NCBI RefSeq assembly: GCF_009601165.1
Contig: NZ_WIRE01000001.1
Location: 3,125,189-3,189,188, forward strand
Source of the DNA: Alcanivorax sediminis
GTDB lineage: Bacteria > Pseudomonadota > Gammaproteobacteria > Pseudomonadales > Alcanivoracaceae
Direction of reading: 5' to 3'
Length of the DNA stretch: 64,000 bases
Positions within the stretch are counted from its first letter, which is position 1. Every line of letters begins with the position of its first letter. Shown here piece by piece: positions 1 through 9,271 of this stretch. The notes beneath the pieces are model-generated. The model was not told where the DNA came from. It made no database searches and saw nothing but the letters and a program-made list of their open reading frames with translations. A program made the position numbers and the translations under genes.

Positions 1-872
1 ATACGGCAGCGCAACGCCTTGCCCGAACGCTTGTCGAATTCCGCTCGCAGCAGACTCTTGCGGGTATCCAGGCTACCGCGATCGATAGAGAAGGTGTGGG
101 TACCGTCGGCAGTGTCCTTCTGTTCTGCCAGGTAGGCAATGAACTCGGGCATCACGTTGCCGATTGGGGGATACACATCCCTAGGCAAATCCGGGTTCAG
201 GATACGGCCATGAAAATCCGACTCGCCGGTGATGGTACCGGGAGCGAACAGAAAGAGTTCAGTGGTATAAACATGCCCACCCAACGCATCCCAATACCCG
301 GTATTCAGACTCGCTGTCAGCACGTGCTCGGGTTTGGTGAAAGGAACAATCAACGTGGGCTTGTCCACGCAAACCACCATGGGGCTGTATTTGCTGAAGG
401 AGATATGCTTCTCGTCAGTATTCAGCGCCGCGGCCAGTTTGCTGACTTCCGGGGTGTAATGGTCAATAGTCGGGTGAAGTTCACGGGCAAACTGTATGGC
501 GCCGGGGCCATCTTCCGTCTTGTCCACAAAGCTTTCGATCAGCTGATCGTTCTGCTTGAGCAGAAACGAAGCAAAGGCACCCTCGTCCTTGGTCAACCCC
601 ATTTCATGGGCAACGAAAGAAGCAGCGAGGATGGTATGGGCGCCAAACAGTTGCTGCCCCCGGCCATTAAACACAGACACCGGAGCGGCACTGTTTCCGG
701 GTTCAATAAATACCGTTTCGGTTTGCTGGAATTCACTGGCAATGGCCGTCTTGGCATGCGCATCAATAGCCGAGCCATCAAGAGTCACAACGGGTATCTG
801 GGTACCCTGAAATGGCGCACCAGCAAACACATCCAGCAAGGCATAATCGAGTGCCATAACATCCATCCTCAT
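1..872 (-). CDS. PhzF family isomerase/epimerase-like protein, 3' end cut by window edge
   Basis: An open frame runs from ATG at 872 to the left edge without a stop (290 codons visible). It begins MRMDVMALDYALLDVFAGAP. The N-terminal DVFAGAPFQGTQIPVV and the following QQTETVFIEP are typical of the PhzF/PhzC family, in which the Glu of the TETVF stretch is the acid/base residue. Family members are cytosolic diaminopimelate-epimerase-fold isomerases; most bacterial ones have no assigned substrate and there is no phenazine cluster here. Start choice: GGAGGG at 882-887 lies 9 nt upstream of ATG 872; a second in-frame ATG is at 857. It is downstream of psrA on the same strand, 175 nt away. The family call is firm, the substrate unknown. 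Confidence 0.8.
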   Translation of the reverse strand, partial: MRMDVMALDYALLDVFAGAPFQGTQIPVVTLDGSAIDAHAKTAIASEFQQTETVFIEPGNSAAPVSVFNGRGQQLFGAHTILAASFVAHEMGLTKDEGAFASFLLKQNDQLIESFVDKTEDGPGAIQFARELHPTIDHYTPEVSKLAAALNTDEKHISFSKYSPMVVCVDKPTLIVPFTKPEHVLTASLNTGYWDALGGHVYTTELFLFAPGTITGESDFHGRILNPDLPRDVYPPIGNVMPEFIAYLAEQKDTADGTHTFSIDRGSLDTRKSLLRAEFDKRSGKALRCR

Positions 873-1047
873 TATTGTTTTCCCTCCTTCGACTATGCCC
901 GAAGAGAGGATTATTGCAATGGATGGAAGAACGCTGGACGCCAGAGGTCAAACGCCTGACGAGATTATGTGTGCCCGTTTGCCTGTGCAGGCAAGGTTTC
1001 CGCAGGGGTTGTAGTGTCTGGTTTCGGGCGTGTTGCGTCCAGCATTG

Positions 1048-1680
1048 TTACGGCATCGGAGCCGTGATGCCCCCAATCAAAAACGGCATCAGACGGCGGG
1101 TGATATCAGCTTCGGTGACTTCCATGTTGAAATCATTGCGGCTGATTTCTTTCAGTGACTCCATACCAGACAGAGTAAAAATGGCCGCACCGAGACCGAA
1201 CTGCACACGCCAGAATAATTCACGCGGTGGCATGTTTGGCAGAGCACGTTGCATATGCTCCTGCAGTCGACTGAACACGTCACCGTACTGCTTGTGCAAA
1301 TACTCTCGTAAATGCCCCACTGGCTGGCTGTAGGCCTGGCCGGAAAGGCGGAAGAAAATAGCAGCGCGCTGTGGGTCTTCAGGGTGCGTTCCCAGCGCCA
1401 GCCGTGAGATCAGGGAAAGCAGTTTCTCCGGCGTATCTGGGGTGCCGGTCTCCTCCATCTCCGCCAGCTTGGCATCCAGCGCCTGGGAGAATGGCGAGAG
1501 AAAGCGTTCGAACACCGCCTGAATCAAGGCTTCCTTGGATCCGAAGTGATAATTCACAGCCGCCAGATTGACCCCGGCCCTGCTGGTAATGGCCCGCAGG
1601 CTTGTCTCGGCAAACCCCTTCTGGGCAAACAGCACCTCCGCTGTATCCAGAATCCGGTCCACTGTTCCTGGCTGTGCCAT
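1048..1680 (-). CDS. psrA: TetR-family fatty-acid-responsive regulator PsrA
   Basis: 210 residues, the usual length for PsrA. The N-terminal helix-turn-helix (about residues 7-52) contains AGVNLAAVNYHFGSKEALIQ, nearly as I recall it for Pseudomonas aeruginosa PsrA. The C-terminal half keeps the ligand-domain stretch ELFWRVQFGLGAA. In Pseudomonas, PsrA binds long-chain fatty acids or their CoA esters, represses beta-oxidation genes and itself, and activates rpoS. Two PsrA-type boxes lie 20-50 nt upstream of the start, so autoregulation is likely. In P. aeruginosa psrA is next to lexA and topA; here it is in the same region but about 8.5 kb from lexA. Upstream on the same strand is an outer-membrane protein gene, downstream a PhzF-like gene. 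Confidence 0.9.
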   Translation of the reverse strand: MAQPGTVDRILDTAEVLFAQKGFAETSLRAITSRAGVNLAAVNYHFGSKEALIQAVFERFLSPFSQALDAKLAEMEETGTPDTPEKLLSLISRLALGTHPEDPQRAAIFFRLSGQAYSQPVGHLREYLHKQYGDVFSRLQEHMQRALPNMPPRELFWRVQFGLGAAIFTLSGMESLKEISRNDFNMEVTEADITRRLMPFLIGGITAPMP

Positions 1681-1699
1681 TTTCCTTGCCCCTAGCGTT

Positions 1700-1727
1700 C
1701 AAAACATACGTTTCAAACATACGTTTG
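1700..1727 (-). promoter_or_regulatory. Tandem PsrA operator boxes upstream of psrA
   Basis: Two copies of AAAC-ATAC-GTTT lie 13 nt apart at 1702-1713 and 1715-1726. The second, with flanks (CAAACATACGTTTG, 1714-1727), matches the published PsrA pattern (G/C)AAAC-N2-4-GTTT(G/C) exactly. They are 20-50 nt upstream of the psrA start, where a repressor would cover the promoter. Confidence 0.85.
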
Positions 1728-1806
1728 GAGCCACATTCGGTCAAGTAGGTTCCGGGTTGTCACAGGAGAAATACGAGGGCCGGCACCGCCGGCACCTCAT
1801 CAGGCT

Positions 1807-3090
1807 TCAGAAGTAATACACCATTTCTGCCTGCACAAAGTCCGAGCGACTGATCGGGCCCAGGCCGGGGTTGGTATTCACGTTTCTGAGGATATCGCGG
1901 TACAGCGCAGAGGGGCTTCGCGGATCTGCCGCATCCGTGTAGAAGCGGGCTTCCAGCGAAGCCTTGAGGTTGTTGCCGAAACGACGGCTGGATTCCAGGC
2001 TGATGGCTTTCTCTTCTTCTTCGGTATCGTAGATGATGCCGGCCAGGATCTCGGTGGAGGCCACATCGTTGAAGGTGAAGCGGGTGCCCAGCAGCACATC
2101 GCTGGCCAGTGGTGAGGCCAGGCTGTCGTCGCGGTCTTCCCAGATGTATTCCACAATCCAGCCCAGATCGGCGGCACTGCCGAACAGGCCCACCTGGGTG
2201 TATTCAAAGCCCCCGTCCAGCGCATTGAAACGTTCCCCTTGCCCGGAGCGGCTGATGCCCTCCAGTTTCCACAGCCAGCCATTCTGCAAGTATTGCAGCT
2301 CCAGGCCAGTCTGGTCGATGACGTTGTAGAGCGGGGTAAATTCCGGATCGGCGTTTGCCGGCAGCTGGCCGGTGGCCAGCAATGCCTGCAGCTCTGCCAA
2401 TGTCAGGCTCTGCGGAATCAGCAGCGGGTCCCGGCTGGTACCGGAGAAGTGCGACAGCGCCAGTTCGATACCATTATCAAAGTACTGCTGGAAGCGGATG
2501 GCAAAATCCACACGCCCGTCCTCTTTTGAGGATTCGTACAGGGCGTCATCAGACACCGGCAACGGCGTGCGCGGCCGGCCCTCTTCACCGGCAAAGGTGC
2601 GCTCCCGGAAACCCGGCAGCACGAACAGGTCCACGATCCCCCAGTCCCGCACCAACGACAGGTTGATCATGGGCTGGCCGAGCTTTTCCTCGCCATCCAC
2701 CTGATCCACCTGGTCGGTCTGGTTGATGATATCCACCAGATGCCGGCCTTCGGTCACCCCCCAGAACACCTTGCGAATGCCCACCCGCGACTCCCAGCCA
2801 TTGCCCACATGAATCCAGGATAGTTCGCGAATATCCCAATGGGTACGCTCGCTGTCATGCTCATCGACTCGAGCGTAGGGAATGAAAGTGAACAGGTCAT
2901 CCCGGTCATTCCATTCATGGAGCAACTCGGGTTTCAGGTAGGCGGAACCATTGCTGGAATAATCGGCTTCCGCATATGGGGAGTCCTGGGTGAAATACCG
3001 CCCTTCCAGCGCCACTTCGCCACGGAATTCCCAGCCCAACGTGACCAGCGGCATCGCCAGCAGCGATGCCGTCACAAGTATTTTTTTCAT
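1807..3090 (-). CDS. Outer-membrane beta-barrel protein partnered with a LolA-like protein
   Basis: 427 residues with a short N-terminal signal peptide (MKKILVTASLLAMPLVTLGW). The rest is rich in aromatic-ended alternating strands and ends in a C-terminal aromatic (VYYF), as expected of an outer-membrane barrel. The start is 3 nt after the stop of the LolA-like gene, so the two are co-translated. In other genomes such barrels occur with a LolA-like periplasmic protein and an RND/MMPL exporter and are thought to move hydrophobic molecules through the envelope; no exporter is adjacent here. I do not recognise a specific substrate. Confidence 0.7.
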   Translation of the reverse strand: MKKILVTASLLAMPLVTLGWEFRGEVALEGRYFTQDSPYAEADYSSNGSAYLKPELLHEWNDRDDLFTFIPYARVDEHDSERTHWDIRELSWIHVGNGWESRVGIRKVFWGVTEGRHLVDIINQTDQVDQVDGEEKLGQPMINLSLVRDWGIVDLFVLPGFRERTFAGEEGRPRTPLPVSDDALYESSKEDGRVDFAIRFQQYFDNGIELALSHFSGTSRDPLLIPQSLTLAELQALLATGQLPANADPEFTPLYNVIDQTGLELQYLQNGWLWKLEGISRSGQGERFNALDGGFEYTQVGLFGSAADLGWIVEYIWEDRDDSLASPLASDVLLGTRFTFNDVASTEILAGIIYDTEEEEKAISLESSRRFGNNLKASLEARFYTDAADPRSPSALYRDILRNVNTNPGLGPISRSDFVQAEMVYYF

Positions 3091-3093
3091 GTT

Positions 3094-3888
3094 TTATCGG
3101 GCGCGCTTGAGACTGTTCTGATTGAAGTCGTCTTCCGTCAGACCGGTATCGTACTGGTAGTTACTCCAGAACAGGTTGGTGGCCTTGCCGGTCTGGTGGT
3201 TCACCATGGACATCCTGGCGGGCTGCCAGAAATTGTCCTTGTATTGGCTGAAGTCGCTGGACTCGAGGGTCTTGAGCAGGCTGCCACGACGATCGTAGTA
3301 CTCCACTTTCCAGGTGCGGTATTCGTCCTTGTCCAGCCAGACCACCATCTTGGTATAGCCGGAATGCTCATCAGTGGGATACCGCTCCATCACATGGCAA
3401 GTCAGTTCGCCACAGGCCTCCTCACGCAGGTACTTATACGTGTACTTTTCCACTTCCTGGCCACGCATGTCTTCAAAACTGAACTCACTGCCCATGAAGG
3501 GGCCGGACTTGTTGCGTGAGGCGATGGTTTTCACTCGACGCAGGGCTGGCAGGTACAGCCACTGATCGTCGTCTTTGGTCTTGTAGCTGAACGTGAGCAT
3601 GGCAGTGCCACGGACATCACGGGGGGTATCGAAAATGGTCAGGCTCTTGTCGCCTTCCAGCTCCCCTTTCCCTTCCAGCGTCTTAACACGTAGCTCCCGT
3701 TCTGCCTGATCGCCACGCTTGGTGATCAGCACCATCTTCATGTCGGCCTGAAAATCCCCAAAGCCATCACCACGGGCATCCGCTGCACGAGCGATTTCCA
3801 GCCCCTTCTCTTCTGGCGTCTGAGCAATGCCAGGGAGGGGGATGGACAGGGCCAGAGCCAGGCCGGCAGTCAGCAAACGAGATGTCAT
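3094..3888 (-). CDS. LolA-like outer membrane lipoprotein-sorting protein
   Basis: 264 residues from ATG 3888, preceded by GAGGACAACC; the upstream ATG at 3900 has no ribosome site. The signal peptide (MTSRLLTAGLALALSIPLPGIAQ) predicts a periplasmic protein. The body has the signature of the COG2834-type LolA-like family: DFQADMKMVL, then DDQWLYLPALRRVKTI and GSEFSFEDM, then a strand-rich half ending WSNYQYDTGL. These proteins resemble LolA/LolB lipid chaperones and are usually encoded beside RND exporters. Here the partner is the barrel gene 3 nt downstream. Confidence 0.8.
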   Translation of the reverse strand: MTSRLLTAGLALALSIPLPGIAQTPEEKGLEIARAADARGDGFGDFQADMKMVLITKRGDQAERELRVKTLEGKGELEGDKSLTIFDTPRDVRGTAMLTFSYKTKDDDQWLYLPALRRVKTIASRNKSGPFMGSEFSFEDMRGQEVEKYTYKYLREEACGELTCHVMERYPTDEHSGYTKMVVWLDKDEYRTWKVEYYDRRGSLLKTLESSDFSQYKDNFWQPARMSMVNHQTGKATNLFWSNYQYDTGLTEDDFNQNSLKRAR

Positions 3889-4043
3889 GGTTGTCCTCAT
3901 TGTTCAGTGGGGAATCTTTGTTATTCAGACGGCAGGAGCAACACCGTGTTTACCATGATACCCGCCCCGCCGAAAACAGCGATGCCAATGAGGCCAAAAT
4001 GTGCACTGCGGTGTCAACTAATGTCACCGGATTCGCATGAAAT

Positions 4044-4817
4044 TCAGGCCGAACCTTCGCCATCCTTGCCAAAGTAGCCGTGTTTGAGAAAAGTCAGCAC
4101 CTGCTCGATAACCGCCCGCTTGCGCATGATGAACACATGACTGGCAGGGACCACCAGGTGGTCACGCATTTCTTTGAGTCGCGTGCTCGGCAAGGAAACC
4201 TTGCCGTCATCATTGCCGGGAATCATCCATGATAACCAGGGGTCCACTGTGCGGGATCCGGCAATGACGCCAATTTCTGCCGATACCGGTTTCAGGTTGG
4301 CCGCGATGCCTTCCGGCCCCGTACCCAGCTGCTGCCCTGCCGGGCCAGTGAGTTTCTGGAACAACCACCAGTCCTGCATGCGATCCACCACTTCGCTTCC
4401 ATGGTTGGGGGGCGCGAGCATGACCACTCGGCCAAGCTCCGGGATAGTTTCATGCTGCAGATAACTGCGTACAAGAATTCCCCCCATGGAGTGGGTCACA
4501 AAATGCACCTGCTCTACGGTCTGGGCTCGACACCAGCCAAGCGCACGGCTGATTTCTTCGTGGGCAAGCGCTTCTACCGGTGCGGAAGTAGACGGGTAAT
4601 CCTGGTTGTAGACCAGGTAGCCCGCCTCCGTCAGGGTGTCTTCGATGCGCGACATGGCCCACGCAGAGCGACGCAGCCCATGGAGCACGACCACACAATC
4701 CGACTGCCCGCCGGTGAGCGCAGGCAGCATCTCTGCCTTGGCAGGTTGCATGCTTAACAGCATCCATCCCGACAGGACTAACAACAGTGCAGACATCCAG
4801 CGGTAGGGGTGGGTCAT
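4044..4817 (-). CDS. Exported alpha/beta hydrolase (lipase/esterase-like)
   Basis: 257 residues from ATG 4817, chosen because GGAG lies 5 nt upstream and it gives a clean signal peptide ending AKA; the longer frame from 4874 would bury that signal. The fold is shown by VVLHGLRRSAWAMSRIE, the nucleophile elbow THSMGGILVRSYL (catalytic Ser), a loop with GNDDGKVSL (likely Asp) and ASHVFIMR (likely His). It looks like a secreted or periplasmic acyl hydrolase of the triacylglycerol-lipase/PGAP1-like type. It is transcribed toward the LolA-like gene after a 155-nt gap. Confidence 0.75.
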   Translation of the reverse strand: MTHPYRWMSALLLVLSGWMLLSMQPAKAEMLPALTGGQSDCVVVLHGLRRSAWAMSRIEDTLTEAGYLVYNQDYPSTSAPVEALAHEEISRALGWCRAQTVEQVHFVTHSMGGILVRSYLQHETIPELGRVVMLAPPNHGSEVVDRMQDWWLFQKLTGPAGQQLGTGPEGIAANLKPVSAEIGVIAGSRTVDPWLSWMIPGNDDGKVSLPSTRLKEMRDHLVVPASHVFIMRKRAVIEQVLTFLKHGYFGKDGEGSA

Positions 4818-4948
4818 GGGGGCTCCGGCATGGGAAACGTTGCCGGACACCAGAGGGAATCGGCCCGACGCCACCAGAATTCAGGGTATCGGGTCTATTT
4901 TCAAGGCTGGGGATACCTAGCGGTAGTCAAGCGGAGCTGACTTGCCGG

Positions 4949-5479
4949 TTACCACTCTTCCAGATACCCCACGCAATGCTCGACGAGTTCACCAACACGG
5001 GTCGATGTCTGCGCCAGACGTTCCAGATCGCCCTCGGCCAATGGCGCATAGCGGTCTTCGGCCATCAAGTTCAGGGCATTGGCTTCACTGGGCGGCGTGG
5101 GGCGACGGGCCAGGCCTGACGCCCCAAGAGCCGTCTGCATTTCGCTGTCCAGCCAGGCCACCAGATCACCGCGATCCTGCCGTGCCTGGGCCAGCACCGA
5201 GACTTCCGGCGCCTCAACACCCGCCGCCTCGAACGCCTGCTCCAGTGCCGCCAGGCTAAACAGGGTATCTGCCCCTGCCACCTGATAGGTCTTGGCCGAT
5301 TGCCGGATCATGCCCACCAGCGCGGAGTAAAGATGAAATACCACCGCACCGCGCAGGGCCAACCGAATGGTCGGGCTGGCTTCGCGTTGATCGTGGGTCA
5401 ACTGGCGCAGCATGGCATTGGCAAAATAGATCCGCTCACGCAGACCGCTAACGGTGTTTTCACGAACCATTCGGGACAT
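4949..5479 (-). CDS. Conserved hypothetical protein, DUF6586-like, linked to topA
   Basis: 176 residues, no signal peptide or membrane segment, mostly helical (for example VVFHLYSALVGMIRQSAKTYQ). I recognise it as the small protein found next to topA in Pseudomonas (the PA3010 position); the family has no known function. It lies downstream of topA on the same strand, separated by a heptad-array element. A role tied to DNA topology is only guilt by association. Confidence 0.65.
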   Translation of the reverse strand: MSRMVRENTVSGLRERIYFANAMLRQLTHDQREASPTIRLALRGAVVFHLYSALVGMIRQSAKTYQVAGADTLFSLAALEQAFEAAGVEAPEVSVLAQARQDRGDLVAWLDSEMQTALGASGLARRPTPPSEANALNLMAEDRYAPLAEGDLERLAQTSTRVGELVEHCVGYLEEW

Positions 5480-5497
5480 AACATAATCCTGGCAAGA

Positions 5498-5640
5498 AGC
5501 TGCAAGCTACACGCCCCAAGCAGCAAGGCGCGGGAGAGGCTATCGCGAAGAAGAGGCAGTGCCCGCGCTCTTGTGTCATCGCAGCACGGAGCAGTGCCCT
5601 CAGGACAAGAGACGCGAGCCTCGTGTTGTAGCTTGTAGCT
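5498..5640. repeat. Heptad inverted-array element A (AGCTACA type)
   Basis: The left array holds five 7-nt units at 5498-5532: AGCTGCA, AGCTACA, CGCCCCA, AGCAGCA, AGGCGCG. The right array at 5613-5640, read on the minus strand, gives AGCTACA, AGCTACA, ACACGAG, GCTCGCG. The topA stop codon is 7 nt from the right array. The core (about 80 nt) holds an imperfect direct repeat beginning GCAGTGCCC. No coding potential. Confidence 0.75.
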
Positions 5641-5647
5641 AGTGTCT

Positions 5648-8377
5648 TTACTTCTTGGCTGCCGCTTTCTTCTTGGCAGCTGGCTTCTTCGCGGCGGCTT
5701 TTTTCTTGGCGGGCGCTTTTTTCTTTGCCTGCTCCTCAACCCACTTGCCATCACGATAGAAAGCAGACCAGCCGGTGGCCTTGCCGTCCACTTCGCTCAT
5801 CACGTACTGCTCTTTCGACTTGCGGCTGTAACGCAGTACGCCCGGATTGCCATCCGGATCTTTTGCCGGTGCCTCGGCCAGATACTTGTGCTTGGGATCC
5901 AGCTGTTCGGCCACGCTCTGAATTTCTTCAATCAGCGGAGGTCGGGTTTCCCGGTTCTTCGGGAACTTGCTGGCCGCCATGAACAGGCCGGAGGCGCCGT
6001 CTCGCAACAGGTAATGATCGTCTTCGTGTTTCTCACACTTGAGGTGCGGCATGGGAATCGGATCGGCACGCGGCGGAGCCGGTTCACCGCTTTTCAATAG
6101 CTTGCGGGTATTGCCACAGGATTCGTTAGTGCACTTGAAGAACTTGCCGAAACGACCGGTACGCAGCTGCATCTCATGATTGCACTTCTCACAATCCAGG
6201 GTCGGACCGTCATAACCCTTGATGCGGAACTCGCCCTGCTCGATCACATAGCCATCACAATCCGGGTTATTACCGCAGATGTGCAACTTGCGCTTTTCGT
6301 CAATCAGATAGTTTTCCATGGCGGTGCCACACTTCTGGCAACGCTTCTTTTTGCGGAGTTCATTGATTTCCGCTTCTTCATCGTCCGCCTTCACATCCAC
6401 CGCCTCTTCGCCAGGCAGCAAATTCAGGGTGGCGGTACAACGTTCCTTGGGTGGCAGGCTGTAGCCTGAGCAGCCCAGGAAAACCCCGGTGGAGCCGGTG
6501 CGGATCTGCATTGGACGGCCACAGGTGGGGCACTGGATGTCGGTATCGGTAGGCAGGTTGGCACGCATGCCACCAATGGCCTGCTTGCCTGAACCTTCGC
6601 CCTGTGCCGCTTCCAGTTTGCCGACAAAATCCTTGTAGAACTCGTCCAGCACATCTTTCCAGTCACGGTGGCCCTCGGCGATTTCGTCCAGGGTTTCTTC
6701 CATGCTGGCGGTGAAGCCGTAGTCCATCAGGTTGGGGAAATTCTCGACCAGACGGTCGGTGACGATGTCCCCCATTTTTTCGGCATAGAAACGACGGTTG
6801 TCCTGGCGCACATAGCCACGATCCTGAATGGTGGAAATAATCGCCGCATAGGTGGAAGGGCGGCCGATGCCACGCTTTTCCAGTTCTTTCACCAAGCTGG
6901 CTTCGGTGAATCGCGCCGGCGGCTTGGTGAAGTGCTGTTCGGCATCCACTTGGTCGATGGTGAGGATGTCGCCTTCCTTCACATCGGGCAGCAGGGTGTC
7001 TTCCTGGCCCTTGCGGGAAGCCGGTGGCTGAATACGGGTCCAGCCATCGAATTTCATGATGCGACCTTTGGCCTTCAGCTCGTAGTCATTACCGGTGGCG
7101 GTCAGGGTGCTGCTCAGGTATTCCGCAGGGGGCATCTGACAGGCGATGAACTGGCGACGGATCAGCTCATACAGCCGCTGGGCGTCACGCTCCATGTCCT
7201 TGAGATGCTCGGAACGACGATTCACGTCGGATGGACGAATCGCTTCGTGCGCTTCCTGAGCCCCTTCCTTGCTGGAGTAGGACAGCGGCTTCTCGGGCAG
7301 GTACTTGTCGCCCAGATTCTCGCCAATCCACTCGCGACAGGCAGCCACTGCATCGGTGCTGAGATTGGTGGAGTCGGTACGCATGTAGGTGATGTGACCC
7401 GCTTCATAGAGCCGCTGGGCCATCATCATGGTTTTCTTCACGCCAAACCCCAGACGGGTGCTGGCTGCCTGCTGCAAGGTAGACGTAATAAAAGGCGCAG
7501 ACGGACGGGATTTGGTGGGGCGCTGCTCAAGCTGGGTAATGGTCAGCTTGCCTGCCGCTTCCAGTGCCGCACGGTGAGCATGGGCATCATCGCCGTTGTC
7601 CGGGCGGAATGCCTGGCCCCGGTGCTTGGCGACCTGCAGACGCAGAGCTTCACCCTCTGCGCTGTGAGTGTCGCTATACATCTCCCAGTATTCTTCCGGG
7701 ATGAAGGCACGGATTTCGCGCTCGCGCTCCACCACCAGCTCCACCGCCACGGATTGCACCCGGCCCGCAGACAAGCCACGGGCAATCTTTTCCCACAGCA
7801 GCGGGGAAATCATGAAGCCCACCACCCGGTCAAGGAAACGGCGGGCCTGCTGGGCTTCGACACGGTGCAAATCCAGCTTGCCCGGTTCTTCGAATGCGGC
7901 CTGGATCGCCTTCTTGGTAATTTCGTTGAACACTACCCGGTCGAAACGGGTGTCATCACCACCGATCACTTCCCGCAGGTGCCAGGCAATGGCCTCCCCT
8001 TCGCGGTCCAAATCGGTTGCGAGATAGATGCGGTCAGCTTTTTCTGCGAGACGCTTGAGCTCATCAACCACCTTGTCCTTGCCTGGCAGGACCTCGTAAT
8101 GCGCTTGCCAGCCTTTATCCGGATCCACGCCCATGCGATTGATCAGCTGGGCCTTGGCCTTCTTCTTTTTATAGGCTTCGCGCTCTTCCTTCGGCAAGGA
8201 GCGAGTGTAAGCGGCTTCCTTGGCGCGCTCCTGAGGGGTGCTTTTTTTGGAGCCACCACTGACCGGCAGATCACGCACATGGCCGACACTGGACTTCACA
8301 ATGAAGTCGTCGCCCAGATAGCGGTTGATGGTCTTTGCCTTGGCAGGCGACTCCACAATGACTAGCGATTTTCCCAT
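5648..8377 (-). CDS. topA: DNA topoisomerase I
   Basis: 909 residues of type IA topoisomerase, which relaxes negative supercoils by single-strand passage. It opens with the Toprim domain ([20 protein letters not shown]; the acidic DLDREGEA about residue 120). The catalytic tyrosine is Tyr331 in [10 protein letters not shown]. The C-terminal third carries Cys4 zinc ribbons ([26 protein letters not shown]). The protein ends in a Lys/Ala/Pro-rich tail of about 25 residues resembling histone-H1-like tails, probably a DNA-binding extension. It is divergent from the stress-protein gene. Confidence 0.97.
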   Translation of the reverse strand: MGKSLVIVESPAKAKTINRYLGDDFIVKSSVGHVRDLPVSGGSKKSTPQERAKEAAYTRSLPKEEREAYKKKKAKAQLINRMGVDPDKGWQAHYEVLPGKDKVVDELKRLAEKADRIYLATDLDREGEAIAWHLREVIGGDDTRFDRVVFNEITKKAIQAAFEEPGKLDLHRVEAQQARRFLDRVVGFMISPLLWEKIARGLSAGRVQSVAVELVVEREREIRAFIPEEYWEMYSDTHSAEGEALRLQVAKHRGQAFRPDNGDDAHAHRAALEAAGKLTITQLEQRPTKSRPSAPFITSTLQQAASTRLGFGVKKTMMMAQRLYEAGHITYMRTDSTNLSTDAVAACREWIGENLGDKYLPEKPLSYSSKEGAQEAHEAIRPSDVNRRSEHLKDMERDAQRLYELIRRQFIACQMPPAEYLSSTLTATGNDYELKAKGRIMKFDGWTRIQPPASRKGQEDTLLPDVKEGDILTIDQVDAEQHFTKPPARFTEASLVKELEKRGIGRPSTYAAIISTIQDRGYVRQDNRRFYAEKMGDIVTDRLVENFPNLMDYGFTASMEETLDEIAEGHRDWKDVLDEFYKDFVGKLEAAQGEGSGKQAIGGMRANLPTDTDIQCPTCGRPMQIRTGSTGVFLGCSGYSLPPKERCTATLNLLPGEEAVDVKADDEEAEINELRKKKRCQKCGTAMENYLIDEKRKLHICGNNPDCDGYVIEQGEFRIKGYDGPTLDCEKCNHEMQLRTGRFGKFFKCTNESCGNTRKLLKSGEPAPPRADPIPMPHLKCEKHEDDHYLLRDGASGLFMAASKFPKNRETRPPLIEEIQSVAEQLDPKHKYLAEAPAKDPDGNPGVLRYSRKSKEQYVMSEVDGKATGWSAFYRDGKWVEEQAKKKAPAKKKAAAKKPAAKKKAAAKK

Positions 8378-8656
8378 TCTCAGGTACTCAACATCCGATC
8401 TAAGGCTTGCGATGGGCGCTATTTAGACAGCGCCAGTATGGCCGGGTCAAGCAGGATCTACCCCGACGTTCCTTTTTTAGTACTAGACCAGAGAAGGCAC
8501 CAAGAGCAAGTCAGGGCACAGATGGGGCGCTTTCGGCGCCTGCCATGAAGTCGCCGCACCCCGCATGAAACATGGCGTTGATCCCGATCAGAGAATCATG
8601 AGTCTGTTCTCTGGCAAGCCGTTAAAAGGACGCTATACTCGGGGGAAAAGCCGCTC

Positions 8657-9115
8657 ATGGAGAAGATCGTGCCCACCCCCTATCGCAAGATTCTGGTCGC
8701 CATTGATGGTAGTGATGAGTCCGCACAGGTACTTTCGCGCGCCGCCGGTGTGCTTTCCGGCAACGAAGGCGAGCTTCACCTGATCCACGTGATTGAGCCG
8801 CTGGCGCTGGCCTACGGGGCTGACGTCCCCATGGATGTCACCGACCTGCAAACCGGCCTGATGGACCAGGCAAAGGCCATGGCAGCACGGTATGCTGCAC
8901 AGTACGGAATCGCCGACGCCAACATCCATGTTGAACTGGGCTCCATCGAAAAGACCATTCTCGACATGGCTGACAAGCTCGGCGCTGACTTGATTGCCGT
9001 CGGCAGTCACACGCGCAGTGGCCTGGCGCTACTGCTGGGCTCCACCGCCCGCGGCCTGGTACCCGGCGCCCATTGTGATGTGCTGGCAGTGAAGGTCGAT
9101 CAGAAAAGCAATTAA
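8657..9115 (+). CDS. Universal stress protein, UspA family
   Basis: 152 residues forming a single Usp domain: YRKILVAIDGSDESAQVL at the N-terminus and the nucleotide-binding signature GSHTRSGLALLLGSTARGL near the C-terminus (G-2X-G-9X-G-S/T pattern), so it is of the ATP-binding class. Such proteins are cytosolic dimers induced under stress. ATG 8657 follows a GGGGGAAAAG tract. Its TAA stop is one nucleotide from the first heptad of element B. It faces a cyclic-nucleotide-binding gene convergently. Confidence 0.9.
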   Translation: MEKIVPTPYRKILVAIDGSDESAQVLSRAAGVLSGNEGELHLIHVIEPLALAYGADVPMDVTDLQTGLMDQAKAMAARYAAQYGIADANIHVELGSIEKTILDMADKLGADLIAVGSHTRSGLALLLGSTARGLVPGAHCDVLAVKVDQKSN

Positions 9116-9116
9116 T

Positions 9117-9271
9117 AGTTAACAGTGAATAGTGAACAGTTGCGCGAGCAACGGTTTCTGGTTTTAAAACGTATGAGGCCGCGTCCAACCCTTGGGCGCG
9201 GCCTCATTGCTTTCATCAAATCAAAAACCAGGATCGCGTCGCTGTTCACTATTCACTGTTAACTGTTCACT
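9117..9271. repeat. Heptad inverted-array element B (AGTGAAC type)
   Basis: The left array 9117-9137 is AGTTAAC, AGTGAAT, AGTGAAC. The right array 9244-9271, read on the minus strand, is AGTGAAC, AGTTAAC, AGTGAAT, AGTGAAC. Inside the arrays are GCGCGAGCAACGG / GCGACGCGATCCTGG and a second inverted pair around CTGGTTTT, then a GC hairpin. The element fills the whole gap between two convergent genes: it starts 1 nt after the uspA-type stop and overlaps the TAG stop of the next gene. Confidence 0.85.
9175..9205. terminator. Bidirectional terminator-like hairpin in core of element B
   Basis: GAGGCCGCG (9175-9183) pairs with CGCGGCCTC (9197-9205), a 9-bp GC stem with a 13-nt loop. It lies between the convergent stress-protein and cNMP-binding genes. 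No strong T-run follows on either strand. Confidence 0.5.

Noticed and set aside
96..959. Plus-strand 287-codon open frame at the left end
   Set aside because: It is the antisense shadow of the PhzF-like gene, whose minus-strand frame has family motifs and a ribosome site.
6668..8365. Plus-strand 565-codon open frame
   Set aside because: Shadow of topA; the minus strand has all topoisomerase motifs.
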